64,000 bases of DNA, from positions 20,796 to 84,795 of the forward strand of contig NZ_JACHXK010000013.1 in the NCBI RefSeq assembly GCF_014192105.1, written 5' to 3'. This DNA comes from Paenibacillus phyllosphaerae. GTDB taxonomy: Bacteria > Bacillota > Bacilli > Paenibacillales > Paenibacillaceae. Below the pieces are notes generated by a model, which searched no databases, had not been told where the DNA came from, and saw only the letters and a program-made list of their open reading frames with translations. This document shows, piece after piece, positions 24,601 through 32,876 of this stretch. A program made the translations under genes and the position numbers. Each line of letters begins with the position of its first letter. Positions within the stretch are counted from its first letter, which is position 1.

Positions 24601-27600
24601 GTTGAAGTTCCAGTATTTCATCCGGTCCATCGTACCGAGATCGAACGTTCCGTTATATACGTGGTTGCCATTCTCGAGCGGCTGCTTGGCACCATTCGGG
24701 TCCTCCAACAACTCCGTCTCCTCCACCCGCACATTGCCGATCCATACCGCGTTGGCGTTCAAACCTAAGTTGTATTCGAGGCGCGCCGTGGGATCCGTGT
24801 CGCTTGCCATCTGGAAGCGGTATTCGTAGTGCTTCACTTCCGTGGTCAGCGCCACGTCGAACTGGTCGGAATACGAGCCCCAGCCGTTGTCGCCGTCTCC
24901 GCCGAATTTGACGGCCATGTTCCGGCTTGCCGCCGCCTTCGCATCGAAGCTCAGCTTGTAGACGCGCCCTTTGGCCAGCGGCACGTGCTGGATCAACTGA
25001 ATCGAGTACGCCTGATCCCCCGGCTGCGTAATACCGACTTTCGCGAACGTGTCGTCTCCGATCACTTCCTTGCCCGCCGTACCCGTCCCATTAAAACCAT
25101 TCAGGAAGTACCAGCCTTCGCTGTCGATGGCGTCGGGATCTATGCTGTTCTTGAACGGCTTGGCGTAATCCGCGTCATAGATATAACTGCCGTCCACTGC
25201 CGGCTTAGCGCCCGCCGGAATCGGATCTTTGTCCATGGATGGCTCGACCGGCGTACGGTACGGCTTGCCTTCCAGCTCGTAAGCCCGGACGTAGTCCACC
25301 TCCATCTTCGCCGGCAGCTTGCTGTCCGGCGGGATGAGCCCTCCGTCGAAGTTGCCGCCGACCGCCAGATTCAGGATCATGTAGAATTCTTTATCGAACG
25401 GGGCAGGGAACGCATATTTGTCCGGTTGTCCTGCGCCCTGGCTGTTCCAGTTGTTCATGGTGTTGAACAGCTTGCCGTCGACGTACCAGCGGATCTCGCC
25501 CGGCTCCCATTCGACGCCGTAGGTGTGGAACCCCGTGATCGATTCGCCTTCCGGAAAATCGTACGAACCGCCATCCGCCTTGTTATTCGGCCATGTCTTC
25601 CCATAGTGGAGCGTACCTGCCACCTCTTCCGGCAGACGGCCGCGCGCTTCCATGATGTCGAGCTCGCCCGACGAAGCCCAGGCGCCATACTCGCTGTCCT
25701 TCGGCATCATCCAGAATGCCGGCCATATGCCTTGGCCATCCGGAAGCTTCATCCGCGCTTCGAATTTGCCGTACGTCTTGCTGAAGGTCGGTGAGGTCCA
25801 CAGCCTGCCGGACGTATACGGCTTGCCATTCACCGTCTGCTTCTTGGCCGTGATGACCAGGTGGCCATCCTTCACTTCAATATTATCCTTCTGATAATAC
25901 TGCTGCTCGTTATTGCCCCAGCCATCGAGTCCGTATTCGGCTCCGGTGCCGTTCTGATATCCCCATTTCGACAGATCGACACCATTCGTATCGAAGTTGG
26001 CCCCAGTGCCGCCGTCGAACTCATCGTTCCAGATCAGCTCCCAATTGCCGAGTTGCTGCGTTACCGATGCATCCGTATAGCCTGCAGCCTGGACCGTGAT
26101 CGTATGGCTGCCTTCTTGCGAAACTGCAGCCGTCTTGATCGTGATCGCTCCTGCCGCGACGGTGTAGTCCTCTCCCGCCGTGAGCTCCGTTGCGCCGACC
26201 GTTACCTTGCTGATCTTGCTCCGCCAATCGGCGTTATCGGTGAATGTCAGCGTGATATCGCTGCCCAGCATATTATCTGTCGTATCTGCCGTAAGCGCCG
26301 GAGCCGTCTCGATACCTGGCGGATTGCTTACCGTCTGGAGAATCGCCGCATCCGTGTAACCTGTTGCTTTGACCTCAATCACGTAACTGCCTGCTTGCGC
26401 AAAAACGGCTGCCCTAATCACGATTTGCCCCGCGGAGATCGTATAATCCGTACCTACCGTCAGTGCTTCCGAGTTGATGGCCACGCTTGTAATCTTGCTC
26501 TGCCATCCTTCGTTATCGGTGAACGTTACCGTGATGTCGCGGCCGATCGTATTATCCGTCGTATCCGCCACAAGCGCCGGCGCGAACCGCAGCTGAACCT
26601 GCTGCGTCACCGTAGCATCCGTATAACCCGAAGCCTTGACCGTGATCGCATAACTGCCAGCTGCAGCGAAAGCAGCAGCCTTGATCGTGATCTGCCCCTC
26701 GGCAACGGTGTAGTCCGTTCCGGCCGTCAGCTCGCTTGCGCCGACCGTCACGCTTTTGACCTTGCCCCGCCAGGCCGCGTTATCGGTGAACGTCAGCGTA
26801 ATATCGTTGCCGACTTTGTTATCCGTCGTATCGGCTGCAAGCGAAGGAGCTGTCTTCGTGCTCGGCGTCGTCGTTCCACCGCCCCCGCCGCCTCCGCCAG
26901 TGCCGGGAGTTCCGCTATTGCCAGGATTGCCGCCAGTACCATCGGTTCCGCCGCCTGCCGGAGGTTTTTTCACCTGTCCCTTCTCTACCTCATGCGAGCT
27001 GCCTTTATCGATTGCCTTGTCATTCAGCTTCGTATCCCCCGCCTCGGTCTTCAGTTCACCGGCCGTACCATTGATGTCCAGCTCGGTGCCGTCCGCCGTT
27101 TCGTCTACAAACAAATGATCCACTTTGGCGCCGGAGCCGATCTCGATATTCGCGCCGCTCTCAACCTCTATGTCACCGACTTCCGAATCTCCTTCGAGCA
27201 CCACGCGCACCGGAGCATCCGGCTTGTCGACGACGATCCGCTCAATGTTCGAATCGTTCACGTGGATGGAGTTCACGCCGCCTCCGCTGACGTACAGCGT
27301 CCCTTTGACCGTGACGCCGTCAAGCGTGACATCGCCTTCGCCAACGCCTGGCGTGATGAGCACGTTGCGGTCGATCGTACCGTCCTTAAGCGTCACGTCC
27401 GGGCTGCTGATCAGGAAGCTGCCTGCCGTCTGCACCTGATTACGCGTTCCCGGCGAATTCACGATCTCGCCGGCTAGACGATCGAGCAGGACGATGGCCT
27501 CGGCGCGGGAGATCGGCGCAAGCGGCCGGATCGTCTGGTCCGCGAAACCCTTCATATAGCCGCCGCTTACTAGGCGGGCCATTGCATCCTTGGCGAATGC

Positions 27601-28143
27601 GCCGATCTGCGAGGCATCCCGGAAACTTGCGAGCACGCCCGCATCCGCGCCCGGCAGCTGGAACAAGCCAGCCGCCATCTTCGCCGCTTCCTGTCTCGTC
27701 ACGGCCGCTTCCGGCTTGAACAGCTCGCCCGGATAGCCGGATATATAGCCGGCTGCCTCGGCAACCGCCACCGTATCGGCGTACCACTTGCCCGCCTCCA
27801 CATCCTTGAAGCTTGCCGGGCCCTTCGTCTTGAATCCGAACAGCGTGTTGAGCAGCTTCGCGAACTCCGCACGGCTGATGCTGTCGCCCGGCCGGAATTG
27901 CCCGTTGCTGCCGCTCGCGAGCCCAAGCGAGGCCCATTTCGTAATTTGCGCTTCGCTCCAATTGCCATGAATATCGCTGAAAGTCTGACCCGTGCCAGCT
28001 GCCGCCGCAGCAGGCGCATTTCCTTCGCTGCCAGCGTCCGTCGCCGCCCAGCCGGTGCTGACGGAACTCGTCATTAATGCAGCGCTCAGCAGAACGGCTG
28101 ACAGCTGCCGCCGTTTCCTGGAAGTTCTTTTTGCCACGTCCAA
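21601..28143 (-). CDS. Giant SLH-anchored GH16 endo-beta-glucanase (laminarinase) with many accessory domains
   Basis: 2180 residues. Signal peptide 1-33; three SLH repeats (about 52-230); a beta-helix-like segment (about 243-375) of TLKDGTIDRNVLI-type turns; a Gly/Thr linker; three PF07550/DUF1533-like repeats (about 432-515, 521-605, 614-697); the GH16 domain (about 700-960) with catalytic E827 and E832 in GELDIMEA; four CBM4_9-like jelly rolls (starting GWYFLNGFNG, NHVYNGTFDLG, NLFPLVNGDFS, NLLKNGHFSSG); further DUF1533-like repeats; and two F5/8-type C (discoidin) domains at the C-terminus. It should cut beta-1,3 or mixed-linkage glucans while bound to the cell surface. A perfect cre site lies about 50 bases upstream. 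Confidence 0.9.
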   Translation of the reverse strand: MDVAKRTSRKRRQLSAVLLSAALMTSSVSTGWAATDAGSEGNAPAAAAAGTGQTFSDIHGNWSEAQITKWASLGLASGSNGQFRPGDSISRAEFAKLLNTLFGFKTKGPASFKDVEAGKWYADTVAVAEAAGYISGYPGELFKPEAAVTRQEAAKMAAGLFQLPGADAGVLASFRDASQIGAFAKDAMARLVSGGYMKGFADQTIRPLAPISRAEAIVLLDRLAGEIVNSPGTRNQVQTAGSFLISSPDVTLKDGTIDRNVLITPGVGEGDVTLDGVTVKGTLYVSGGGVNSIHVNDSNIERIVVDKPDAPVRVVLEGDSEVGDIEVESGANIEIGSGAKVDHLFVDETADGTELDINGTAGELKTEAGDTKLNDKAIDKGSSHEVEKGQVKKPPAGGGTDGTGGNPGNSGTPGTGGGGGGGGTTTPSTKTAPSLAADTTDNKVGNDITLTFTDNAAWRGKVKSVTVGASELTAGTDYTVAEGQITIKAAAFAAAGSYAITVKASGYTDATVTQQVQLRFAPALVADTTDNTIGRDITVTFTDNEGWQSKITSVAINSEALTVGTDYTISAGQIVIRAAVFAQAGSYVIEVKATGYTDAAILQTVSNPPGIETAPALTADTTDNMLGSDITLTFTDNADWRSKISKVTVGATELTAGEDYTVAAGAITIKTAAVSQEGSHTITVQAAGYTDASVTQQLGNWELIWNDEFDGGTGANFDTNGVDLSKWGYQNGTGAEYGLDGWGNNEQQYYQKDNIEVKDGHLVITAKKQTVNGKPYTSGRLWTSPTFSKTYGKFEARMKLPDGQGIWPAFWMMPKDSEYGAWASSGELDIMEARGRLPEEVAGTLHYGKTWPNNKADGGSYDFPEGESITGFHTYGVEWEPGEIRWYVDGKLFNTMNNWNSQGAGQPDKYAFPAPFDKEFYMILNLAVGGNFDGGLIPPDSKLPAKMEVDYVRAYELEGKPYRTPVEPSMDKDPIPAGAKPAVDGSYIYDADYAKPFKNSIDPDAIDSEGWYFLNGFNGTGTAGKEVIGDDTFAKVGITQPGDQAYSIQLIQHVPLAKGRVYKLSFDAKAAASRNMAVKFGGDGDNGWGSYSDQFDVALTTEVKHYEYRFQMASDTDPTARLEYNLGLNANAVWIGNVRVEETELLEDPNGAKQPLENGNHVYNGTFDLGTMDRMKYWNFNVSEGTVATASVDAERRQLETVITNGGTAPEAVTLVQKGMNLLQTDTYELTFQAKAEAARAVGVRVISKDGENVYASRNDFAIGTSSSEQKLTFTMPAGVTDLEGQLVFDLGGSNADVTIDNVKLVRTTNNNIDYGGINLFPLVNGDFSAGLSGWEPFTQGAQAGFNAADGVAKVAITNVGTEAWNVMFNQSGLQLKKGFTYELSFEALSSVDRDMQATLENASYTRRFDSGSIAIGSEWTKFDYTVKLTADDNLALKLLLGKTAQSPAGAHEVQFRNMVLQVKDAPVKRPPQLIADTTDNKVGQPIAITFTDNEAWRQTISAVKVGDTTLAASKYTVEAGAIVLSGDVFTAEGAQTITVKADGYGDTIVVQSLLTSDGNLLKNGHFSSGDSGWSLWNEMPDYSSFSVENGAANVQINYHGGIHPEWNIPISWSTQLMQENIKLEAGKTYELSFRAWSQVDRPILVEFSGVNNNQQQAFNITDDASAVYTSTIKPGAASTLTLKYLLGNVVSGAAATPDGPHLITIDDVVLKEVKTGPALTADVSDNKVGEAIDITFADDSVWREAITSVTINAAAVPADKMTIEAGKIHLAADLFPAMNNYTIAVQAANYGSAVVVQEVKTAAPNVAIGATASASTQPQPANLAIDGNASTRWESATADPQWIAVDLGAVYKLDAVVLKWEGAYGKGYKVQAATSASPGEGDWVDVFTEANGNGGTDTIVLGGTEARHIRAYGTVRGTQYGYSLWELEAYGTPVGGEVEPEPEQPELAAPPVVTADTSLNKVGQDIELTFGADGSWESAVTAVSVNGTALAAEEYTVASGKLTIKASAFQAAGSYAISVAATGYRLAEVSQSVTAADTNLALGATVTASSAKAPTTAGSLVDGDAGTRWEADWSAESTSPEWIVIDLGSEQSITQLKLVWETAYAKSVLVQAAGEGANLEDESSWQTVETLSRELTFTGSYAETVELGDAAAEGRYIRLYLSDKGLPPYGPSLFEVEVY

Positions 28144-28192
28144 TCGCTCCTTCGATCCCTATCGTAAGTTGGTTGGTTCACTTGCGACACAT

Positions 28193-28207
28193 TGTATCCG
28201 CTTACAT
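28193..28207 (-). promoter_or_regulatory. cre site (CcpA) upstream of the GH16 gene
   Basis: The reverse strand reads ATGTAAGCGGATACA, which fits all positions of the Bacillus consensus WTGNAARCGNWWWCA. It is 50-64 bases before the start codon, so glucose repression through CcpA/HPr-Ser-P is expected. Confidence 0.72.
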
Positions 28208-28271
28208 ATATGAGGCCGAAGAGCCGGCCGCGAAGCCGGATTCGTGCTCTCACTTCCATTAAGGTGCAAAA

Positions 28272-28307
28272 AAGGAACGCCACATGCCAATTCCTGCAGC
28301 GTTCCTT
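28272..28307 (-). terminator. Terminator between the sugar-importer operon and the GH16 gene
   Basis: AAGGAACGC and GCGTTCCTT form a 9-bp stem; on the reverse strand TTTTTTGCACC follows. It would end transcripts that pass through the SBP gene and the repeat cluster. Confidence 0.75.
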
Positions 28308-28351
28308 CTCGGATGTCTTGTTGCTCATGATGTCACTTCATTACCTTGCGC

Positions 28352-28671
28352 TCGTTGAATGCTGTATTCCCAATCACCTTTATGGTCGGTGAATGCTGTA
28401 TTCCCAATCTCCCGATTGGGGATACAAACCAATCACCTTTTTGGTCGGTGAATGCTGTATTCCCAATCTCCCGATTGGGGATACAAACCAATCACCTTTT
28501 TGGTCGGTGAATGCTGTATGTCCCGTCTTTGTTCGAAGAAGCTGACGAATGCTGCATATCCCGTCTTCCGACGTGATACGCAAACCAATCGTCCTAACAC
28601 AAACCAATCGTCTTTATGGTCGGTGAATGCTGTATTCCCAATCTCCCGATTGGGAATACATACCAATCACC
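28352..28671. repeat. Dispersed 50-nt hairpin family, cluster 2
   Basis: Complete 50-nt cores at 28388-28437, 28447-28496, 28544-28593 and 28622-28671, with a truncated copy at 28352 and a rearranged one beginning at 28506. The first three starts are 59 bases apart, the same period as cluster 1. Terminal stems are GGTGA/TCACC or GACGA/TCGTC; inner stems differ too, but ATGCTG and CAAACCAA in the internal loops are conserved. The last copy ends one base before the SBP stop codon. Confidence 0.95.
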
Positions 28672-28672
28672 T

Positions 28673-30454
28673 TTACTGACCTGATGCCGATTTGAACCAG
28701 TCGTTAACCTCTTGCGTAATTTGGTCGCCGCCGGACTTCTTCCAGTTTTCGACCATTTTGTCGAACTCGTCGATCGGCGATTGGCCGTAGATGATCTTCG
28801 AGTAGGTCTGGTTAACCAGCTTGTTGAGCAACTCGTTCTTCTGCTTCATCGTCTCGGTCAGCGGGCCTTGGAAGTAGTTCTTCATCCGGATATCCTTCTG
28901 GTCGAGCACGATCTTCATCGCTTCGACGTTCTCCGGTTTACGCACGGCTGCCGTCTGCTTCTCGTACGGCGTCTCCGGCGTGCCGCCATTCGCGATCTTG
29001 ATCATCGTGTCGGCATAGAGCGAAGGAATACGCGCGCCCTCGAATGTGAGCGAGTAGTAGATCGGTTCAACCAAGTGCGTGCGGTCCGCATAGTCCGGGA
29101 ATAGGTCCGGATATTTCGCCGGGTCCTTCGTGATCGTGCCGTCCGGCAGCTTCGCCCAGTCGTAGCCTTCGGCAAAGCCGTTCTCGAATTCGCTGCCCGG
29201 CTGCGGGTTCGCCCAGTTCTCGAAGAAGAAGTTGTAGTAACGGATGAGCGCCTCCGGATTCTTCGCGTCCTTGTTGATCAGCATCCAGCCGTTAACCGAC
29301 GGGTTGCCGCTCTGCGCGCCGATCTTGCCGTCCGCGCCTGTCGGCAGCGGGTAGCCTTTGTACTTCGACCCTGGCACGTTGTTCAGCAGATCGCCGAACG
29401 GCCAGTCCGGCAGCCAGTTGCGGCCGACGATCGCGCCGGCTTGCCCTTTGGTGAACAGCTCGGAGCCGGATACTTCGTCCTTGAGGCCCGAGTCTTTGGA
29501 GATATAGCCTTTATCCATCCAATCCTTCAGCTGCGTCAAAGCTTGCTTGGCCGCCGGGTCGACCGAACCGTACGTCAGCGTACCGTCCGCCCCTTTGTTC
29601 CATTGCCCAGGCAGCGTGCCGTACGTGCCGAACAGCCAGCTGATATCGCTCATCCAGCCGAGGTACGTGTTCTTGAAGCCGGTCGCAAGGCCGAGCGTAT
29701 CCTTCTTGCCGTTGCCGTCCGGATCTTGGTTGACGAACGCGTCCATGATCTTCTCGAAATCGGCCACCGTCTTCGGCGCCTGCAGGCCGAGTTTATCCAT
29801 CCAGTCCTGGCGCAGCCACAGCAGCATGTCGTCGTTATACGCGTAATCGAGCACCGGCAGCGCCATCCGCTTGCCGTCGCGGGTTACCGGCAGCCATGTA
29901 TCTTGGTTAAGCGCGACGCCCGCTTTGTACGTCTCGCCGGCATACTTGTCGAACAGCTCGCCGACGTCCATGAATTGGCCGGAGTCGATCAGCATGTTGA
30001 CCGTCTCCATATCGCCGCGGTAGGTGATGATATCCGGCATTTTTTCGCCCGAGGAGAGCATGAGGCGCAGCTTCGTCTTGTACGCATCGTTCGTGTCCGT
30101 GACGACCCAATCGTACTTCACGTCAATGCCGAGCTTCTCCTTCATGTACTTCTGGAGCACGTTGTTCTCCATCGTCTCGCCGTTCTTGAAGTAGTAGTTC
30201 GTGCCGACGCCCTTAACGGTCGACAGCGTAATCGTCTCCGCATATTTGGTGCCGTCCCAGCCCGTCTCGTCGACGTTGCTCGCCGGCGTGCTGTCCGTAT
30301 TCGTCGTGCCGGTGTTCGTATTCGTGCTCGCTTCGTTGTTCGCCCCGTTATTGGCCGGCGCGTTATTGTTGTCGCCTCCCGAGCAAGCCGCAAGGCTGAG
30401 CGACAGAATGGCGACAAGCGAAGCGCTGAGCAGTCTCGTTCCCGTGATCCGCAT
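28673..30454 (-). CDS. Sugar ABC transporter solute-binding lipoprotein (LplA/YtcQ-like)
   Basis: 593 residues. Lipobox LAAC with C24 and an Asn/Thr-rich tether (25-60), then a cluster-B binding fold (SSGEKMPDIITYRGD, MALPVLDYAYNDDMLLWLRQDWMDKLGLQAPKTVADFEKIMDAF, VNGWMLINKDAKNPEALIRYYNFFFE). This length and pattern belong to the large LplA/YtcQ-type binders of Paenibacillus that serve oligosaccharides. AGGGGGA precedes ATG. It is the last gene of a three-gene importer (permeases at 31575 and 30684). A cre-like box lies just upstream. The substrate is unknown. Confidence 0.9.
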   Translation of the reverse strand: MRITGTRLLSASLVAILSLSLAACSGGDNNNAPANNGANNEASTNTNTGTTNTDSTPASNVDETGWDGTKYAETITLSTVKGVGTNYYFKNGETMENNVLQKYMKEKLGIDVKYDWVVTDTNDAYKTKLRLMLSSGEKMPDIITYRGDMETVNMLIDSGQFMDVGELFDKYAGETYKAGVALNQDTWLPVTRDGKRMALPVLDYAYNDDMLLWLRQDWMDKLGLQAPKTVADFEKIMDAFVNQDPDGNGKKDTLGLATGFKNTYLGWMSDISWLFGTYGTLPGQWNKGADGTLTYGSVDPAAKQALTQLKDWMDKGYISKDSGLKDEVSGSELFTKGQAGAIVGRNWLPDWPFGDLLNNVPGSKYKGYPLPTGADGKIGAQSGNPSVNGWMLINKDAKNPEALIRYYNFFFENWANPQPGSEFENGFAEGYDWAKLPDGTITKDPAKYPDLFPDYADRTHLVEPIYYSLTFEGARIPSLYADTMIKIANGGTPETPYEKQTAAVRKPENVEAMKIVLDQKDIRMKNYFQGPLTETMKQKNELLNKLVNQTYSKIIYGQSPIDEFDKMVENWKKSGGDQITQEVNDWFKSASGQ

Positions 30455-30478
30455 GAATGAGTTCCCCCTGTATCTTAA

Positions 30479-30493
30479 ATGTGAGCGCTGTCA
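30479..30493. promoter_or_regulatory. cre-like box upstream of the SBP gene
   Basis: ATGTGAGCGCTGTCA matches 13 of 15 positions of WTGNAARCGNWWWCA and is near-palindromic around GCGC. It lies 25 bases before the SBP start in a 220-base gap that could carry an internal promoter. Confidence 0.45.
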
Positions 30494-30683
30494 ATCGCTC
30501 TAGTGAACACTATAAATCTTAGAAGCCTTCCCACGAAATACCACGATTTCGAGGGCGATGCTAATTATTTGTTCAAATACAAGCGTTTATAAGTTTCACG
30601 GTTAAAACCATCTTGTATTTCTCCGGAATGAAACGCGCCCGCGCCATGAGAGACGGCGTCAACCGTTTCACCTTGTTTCTGTT

Positions 30684-31562
30684 CTACTCTTTCACCGCGC
30701 CAAGCACAATGCCTTTGACGAAAAACCGCTGCAAATACGGATACACGAGCAGCACCGGCAAGATCCCGATGAAGATCTGCGCGGCCTTCACCGTCCGCTG
30801 CGAAATGTTCTTCAGCTCGTTCACGTCCGGATTCAGCTTGCTGAAGTCCTGGGTGACGATGATCGTCTGCAGGAACGTGGCGAGCGGATAATTGCGGTAG
30901 TCGTTAATATAGAGCAGGCCGTCGAACCACGCATTCCAGTTGCCGACGATCGAGAAGAGCGACAAGGTGGCGATAGCGGGCAGGGCCAGCGGCAGGTACA
31001 CCTTGAACAGAATCGTGAAGTGGCCCGCGCCGTCGATGAGGGCGGCTTCTTCCAGCTCCTTCGGCGTGGCTTTGAAAAAGTTCATGAGCAGAATCATGTT
31101 GAACACCTGCACCGCCCCCGGCAGCACGAGCGCCCAGATCGTATCCATCATGTGCAAGTTGCGGATGAGGATGTACGTCGGAATGACGCCGCCGTTGAAC
31201 AGCATCGTGAAGACGAAGAACCACGCATAGACGCTGCGGCTGCGAAGCGCGGAGCTGTCCTTCGAGAGCGCATAACCCGCCAGCGTAATGACGCTCATCG
31301 TGATGAAGGTGCCGAGCGCCGTCCGTTCGATCGCGATGAGGAACGCCCGCAGGAAGTTCGGGTTGTTCATCGTCTTCGTGTACGATTCGACGTTGAAGTC
31401 CACCGGCCATAGGCCCACCAGATGGGCGTTGGCCGGCGCGCTCGCGCTGAAGCTGACGGCTAGAATGTGAATGATCGGCAGTACGCAGAGCGTACCCGCC
31501 AGCAGCAGCACCAGATAGTTGAATACCGTAAACGTTCTATATCCCGTAGATTTGTAGTACAT
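30684..31562 (-). CDS. Carbohydrate ABC transporter permease (LplC/YtcP-like)
   Basis: Start at ATG 31562 (MYYKSTGYRTFTVF), eight bases after AAGGGG; the upstream GTG is less well placed. About 292 residues with six membrane segments. The EAA loop that contacts the ATPase is visible (EEAALIDGAGHFTILFKVYLPLALPAI). It is the MalG-like partner of the permease 12 bases upstream. No ATPase gene is nearby; in Bacillus such CUT1 importers share MsmX. Confidence 0.92.
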   Translation of the reverse strand: MYYKSTGYRTFTVFNYLVLLLAGTLCVLPIIHILAVSFSASAPANAHLVGLWPVDFNVESYTKTMNNPNFLRAFLIAIERTALGTFITMSVITLAGYALSKDSSALRSRSVYAWFFVFTMLFNGGVIPTYILIRNLHMMDTIWALVLPGAVQVFNMILLMNFFKATPKELEEAALIDGAGHFTILFKVYLPLALPAIATLSLFSIVGNWNAWFDGLLYINDYRNYPLATFLQTIIVTQDFSKLNPDVNELKNISQRTVKAAQIFIGILPVLLVYPYLQRFFVKGIVLGAVKE

Positions 31563-31574
31563 GCCCCGCACCCC

Positions 31575-32528
31575 TTAAAAGATTTTGTAGTCTGCCAGCT
31601 TATACGCAATCCGATAGCCGATTACGATGAGCACGAATCCGACGACCGATTTGAAAATCCCGACCGCGGTGCCGAAGCTGTACTGGCCGTTCAGAATGCC
31701 GGTGCGGTACACGAACGTGTCGATGATATCCCCTTTCTCGTACACAAGCGGATTGTACAGGTTGAAGATCTGGTCGAAGTCCGCGTTCAGAATGTTGCCC
31801 ATCGCCAGCGTCCCGACCACGATCACGATCGGAATGAGCGACGGTATCGTCACATGAATCGTCTGCTGCCATCTCGTTGCGCCGTCGACCTCGGCCGCCT
31901 CGTACAAGGACGGGTTAACGCCCGCGAGCGCCGCCAGATAGACGATCGTGCCGAAGCCGAACTGCTGCCAGACGTCGCTGAGCACGACGGTGAACCGGAA
32001 CCAATTGCCTTCGCCGAGGAACAGGATCGGTTCGATCCCGAACCAGCTGTTCAAGAGGCTGTTCACGATGCCGTCCGACGCGAGCATGTCGGTCAGAATG
32101 CCACCCAAGAAGACCCACGAGATGAAGTAGGGCAAGTACACCAGCGTCTGCACGGTCCGCTTGACCGAACTGCGGCGCACTTCGTTGAGCAGCAGCGCGA
32201 AGATGAATGGCACCGCGATGTTGAACATGATTTTGAGCCCGGCGATCAGCGCCGTGTTGATGATGACCTGCTTGCTGTCCGGATATTCGAACATGAAGCG
32301 GAAGTGCTCAAGGCCCACCCAGGCCGATCCCCAGATCCCGTCATAAGGCTTGAAGTCCTTGAAGGCGATCACGAGGCCCCCCAGCGGCAAATAGCCGAAG
32401 ATTAGCTGCAGAATAACCGCCGGAAGCAGCATCAGGTGCAGCGGCCACGTTCGCCTCAGGAACCCTTTCATCCTGGCCTGTCCGCTTTGTATGCCCGGCG
32501 CCCGGAGCGCCTTCGTCGTTGTCTGCAT
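31575..32528 (-). CDS. Carbohydrate ABC transporter permease (LplB/YteP-like)
   Basis: 317 residues, six membrane segments and the EAA loop YEAAEVDGATRWQQTIHVTIPSLIPI. The N-terminus LHLMLLPAVILQLIFGYLPLGGLVIAFKDF is typical of LplB-type permeases. ATG 32528 has AAGGG directly in front; ATG at codon 20 (MKGFLRRTWPLHL) is an alternative start. First gene of the importer operon, divergent from the YesM-type sensor gene. Confidence 0.9.
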   Translation of the reverse strand: MQTTTKALRAPGIQSGQARMKGFLRRTWPLHLMLLPAVILQLIFGYLPLGGLVIAFKDFKPYDGIWGSAWVGLEHFRFMFEYPDSKQVIINTALIAGLKIMFNIAVPFIFALLLNEVRRSSVKRTVQTLVYLPYFISWVFLGGILTDMLASDGIVNSLLNSWFGIEPILFLGEGNWFRFTVVLSDVWQQFGFGTIVYLAALAGVNPSLYEAAEVDGATRWQQTIHVTIPSLIPIVIVVGTLAMGNILNADFDQIFNLYNPLVYEKGDIIDTFVYRTGILNGQYSFGTAVGIFKSVVGFVLIVIGYRIAYKLADYKIF

Positions 32529-32876
32529 CCCTTAATCCACTCCACCCTCTTTACGCTCGGATTGACAGCTGCGCTATCATCCTGCAATAGTAAGTATAGC
32601 AACGGCCAATTTTATCCGTCTGTGCCAAAGATTTTGGAACGAGACCACAAATTTTGTTTTCTGCGAGTCATTGCGTGTTCAAAAAGACGACAATTCAGCG
32701 CCGAGAAGGTTACGTGAAGGCGAAGAAGGAGGAGCTTAAGTTTAGGCAAACCTAAATGAGCACCAGACTTCAAGGCTGAACGCAAGATTCGATGCCGAGC
32801 TGCTCCTTGAATGGCTTCGTGATCAATTGGTGACTTTTTGAACTACCTTTACCACATCCGCCTGGGGGGATGCGTT
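32529..32876. other. Divergent control region between importer and sensor kinase
   Basis: No ORF. An extended -10 for the importer, TGCTATACT on the reverse strand, lies at 32593-32601. The perfect inverted repeat TTTAGG-CAAA-CCTAAA is at 32741-32756. AGGAGGAG at 32729 is not followed by a start codon. A promoter for the sensor gene was not fixed. Confidence 0.55.
32741..32756. promoter_or_regulatory. Perfect TTTAGG-N4-CCTAAA inverted repeat
   Basis: TTTAGGCAAACCTAAA resembles binding sites of the DtxR/MntR family. It lies about 120 bases upstream of the sensor-kinase start codon, where no metal-related gene is present. Confidence 0.55.

Noticed and set aside
28380..28666. Short ORFs of 75-77 codons in the hairpin cluster
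   Set aside because: They are read through the repeats (GRLGIQHSP-type runs), and their frames follow the repeat period, not codon bias.
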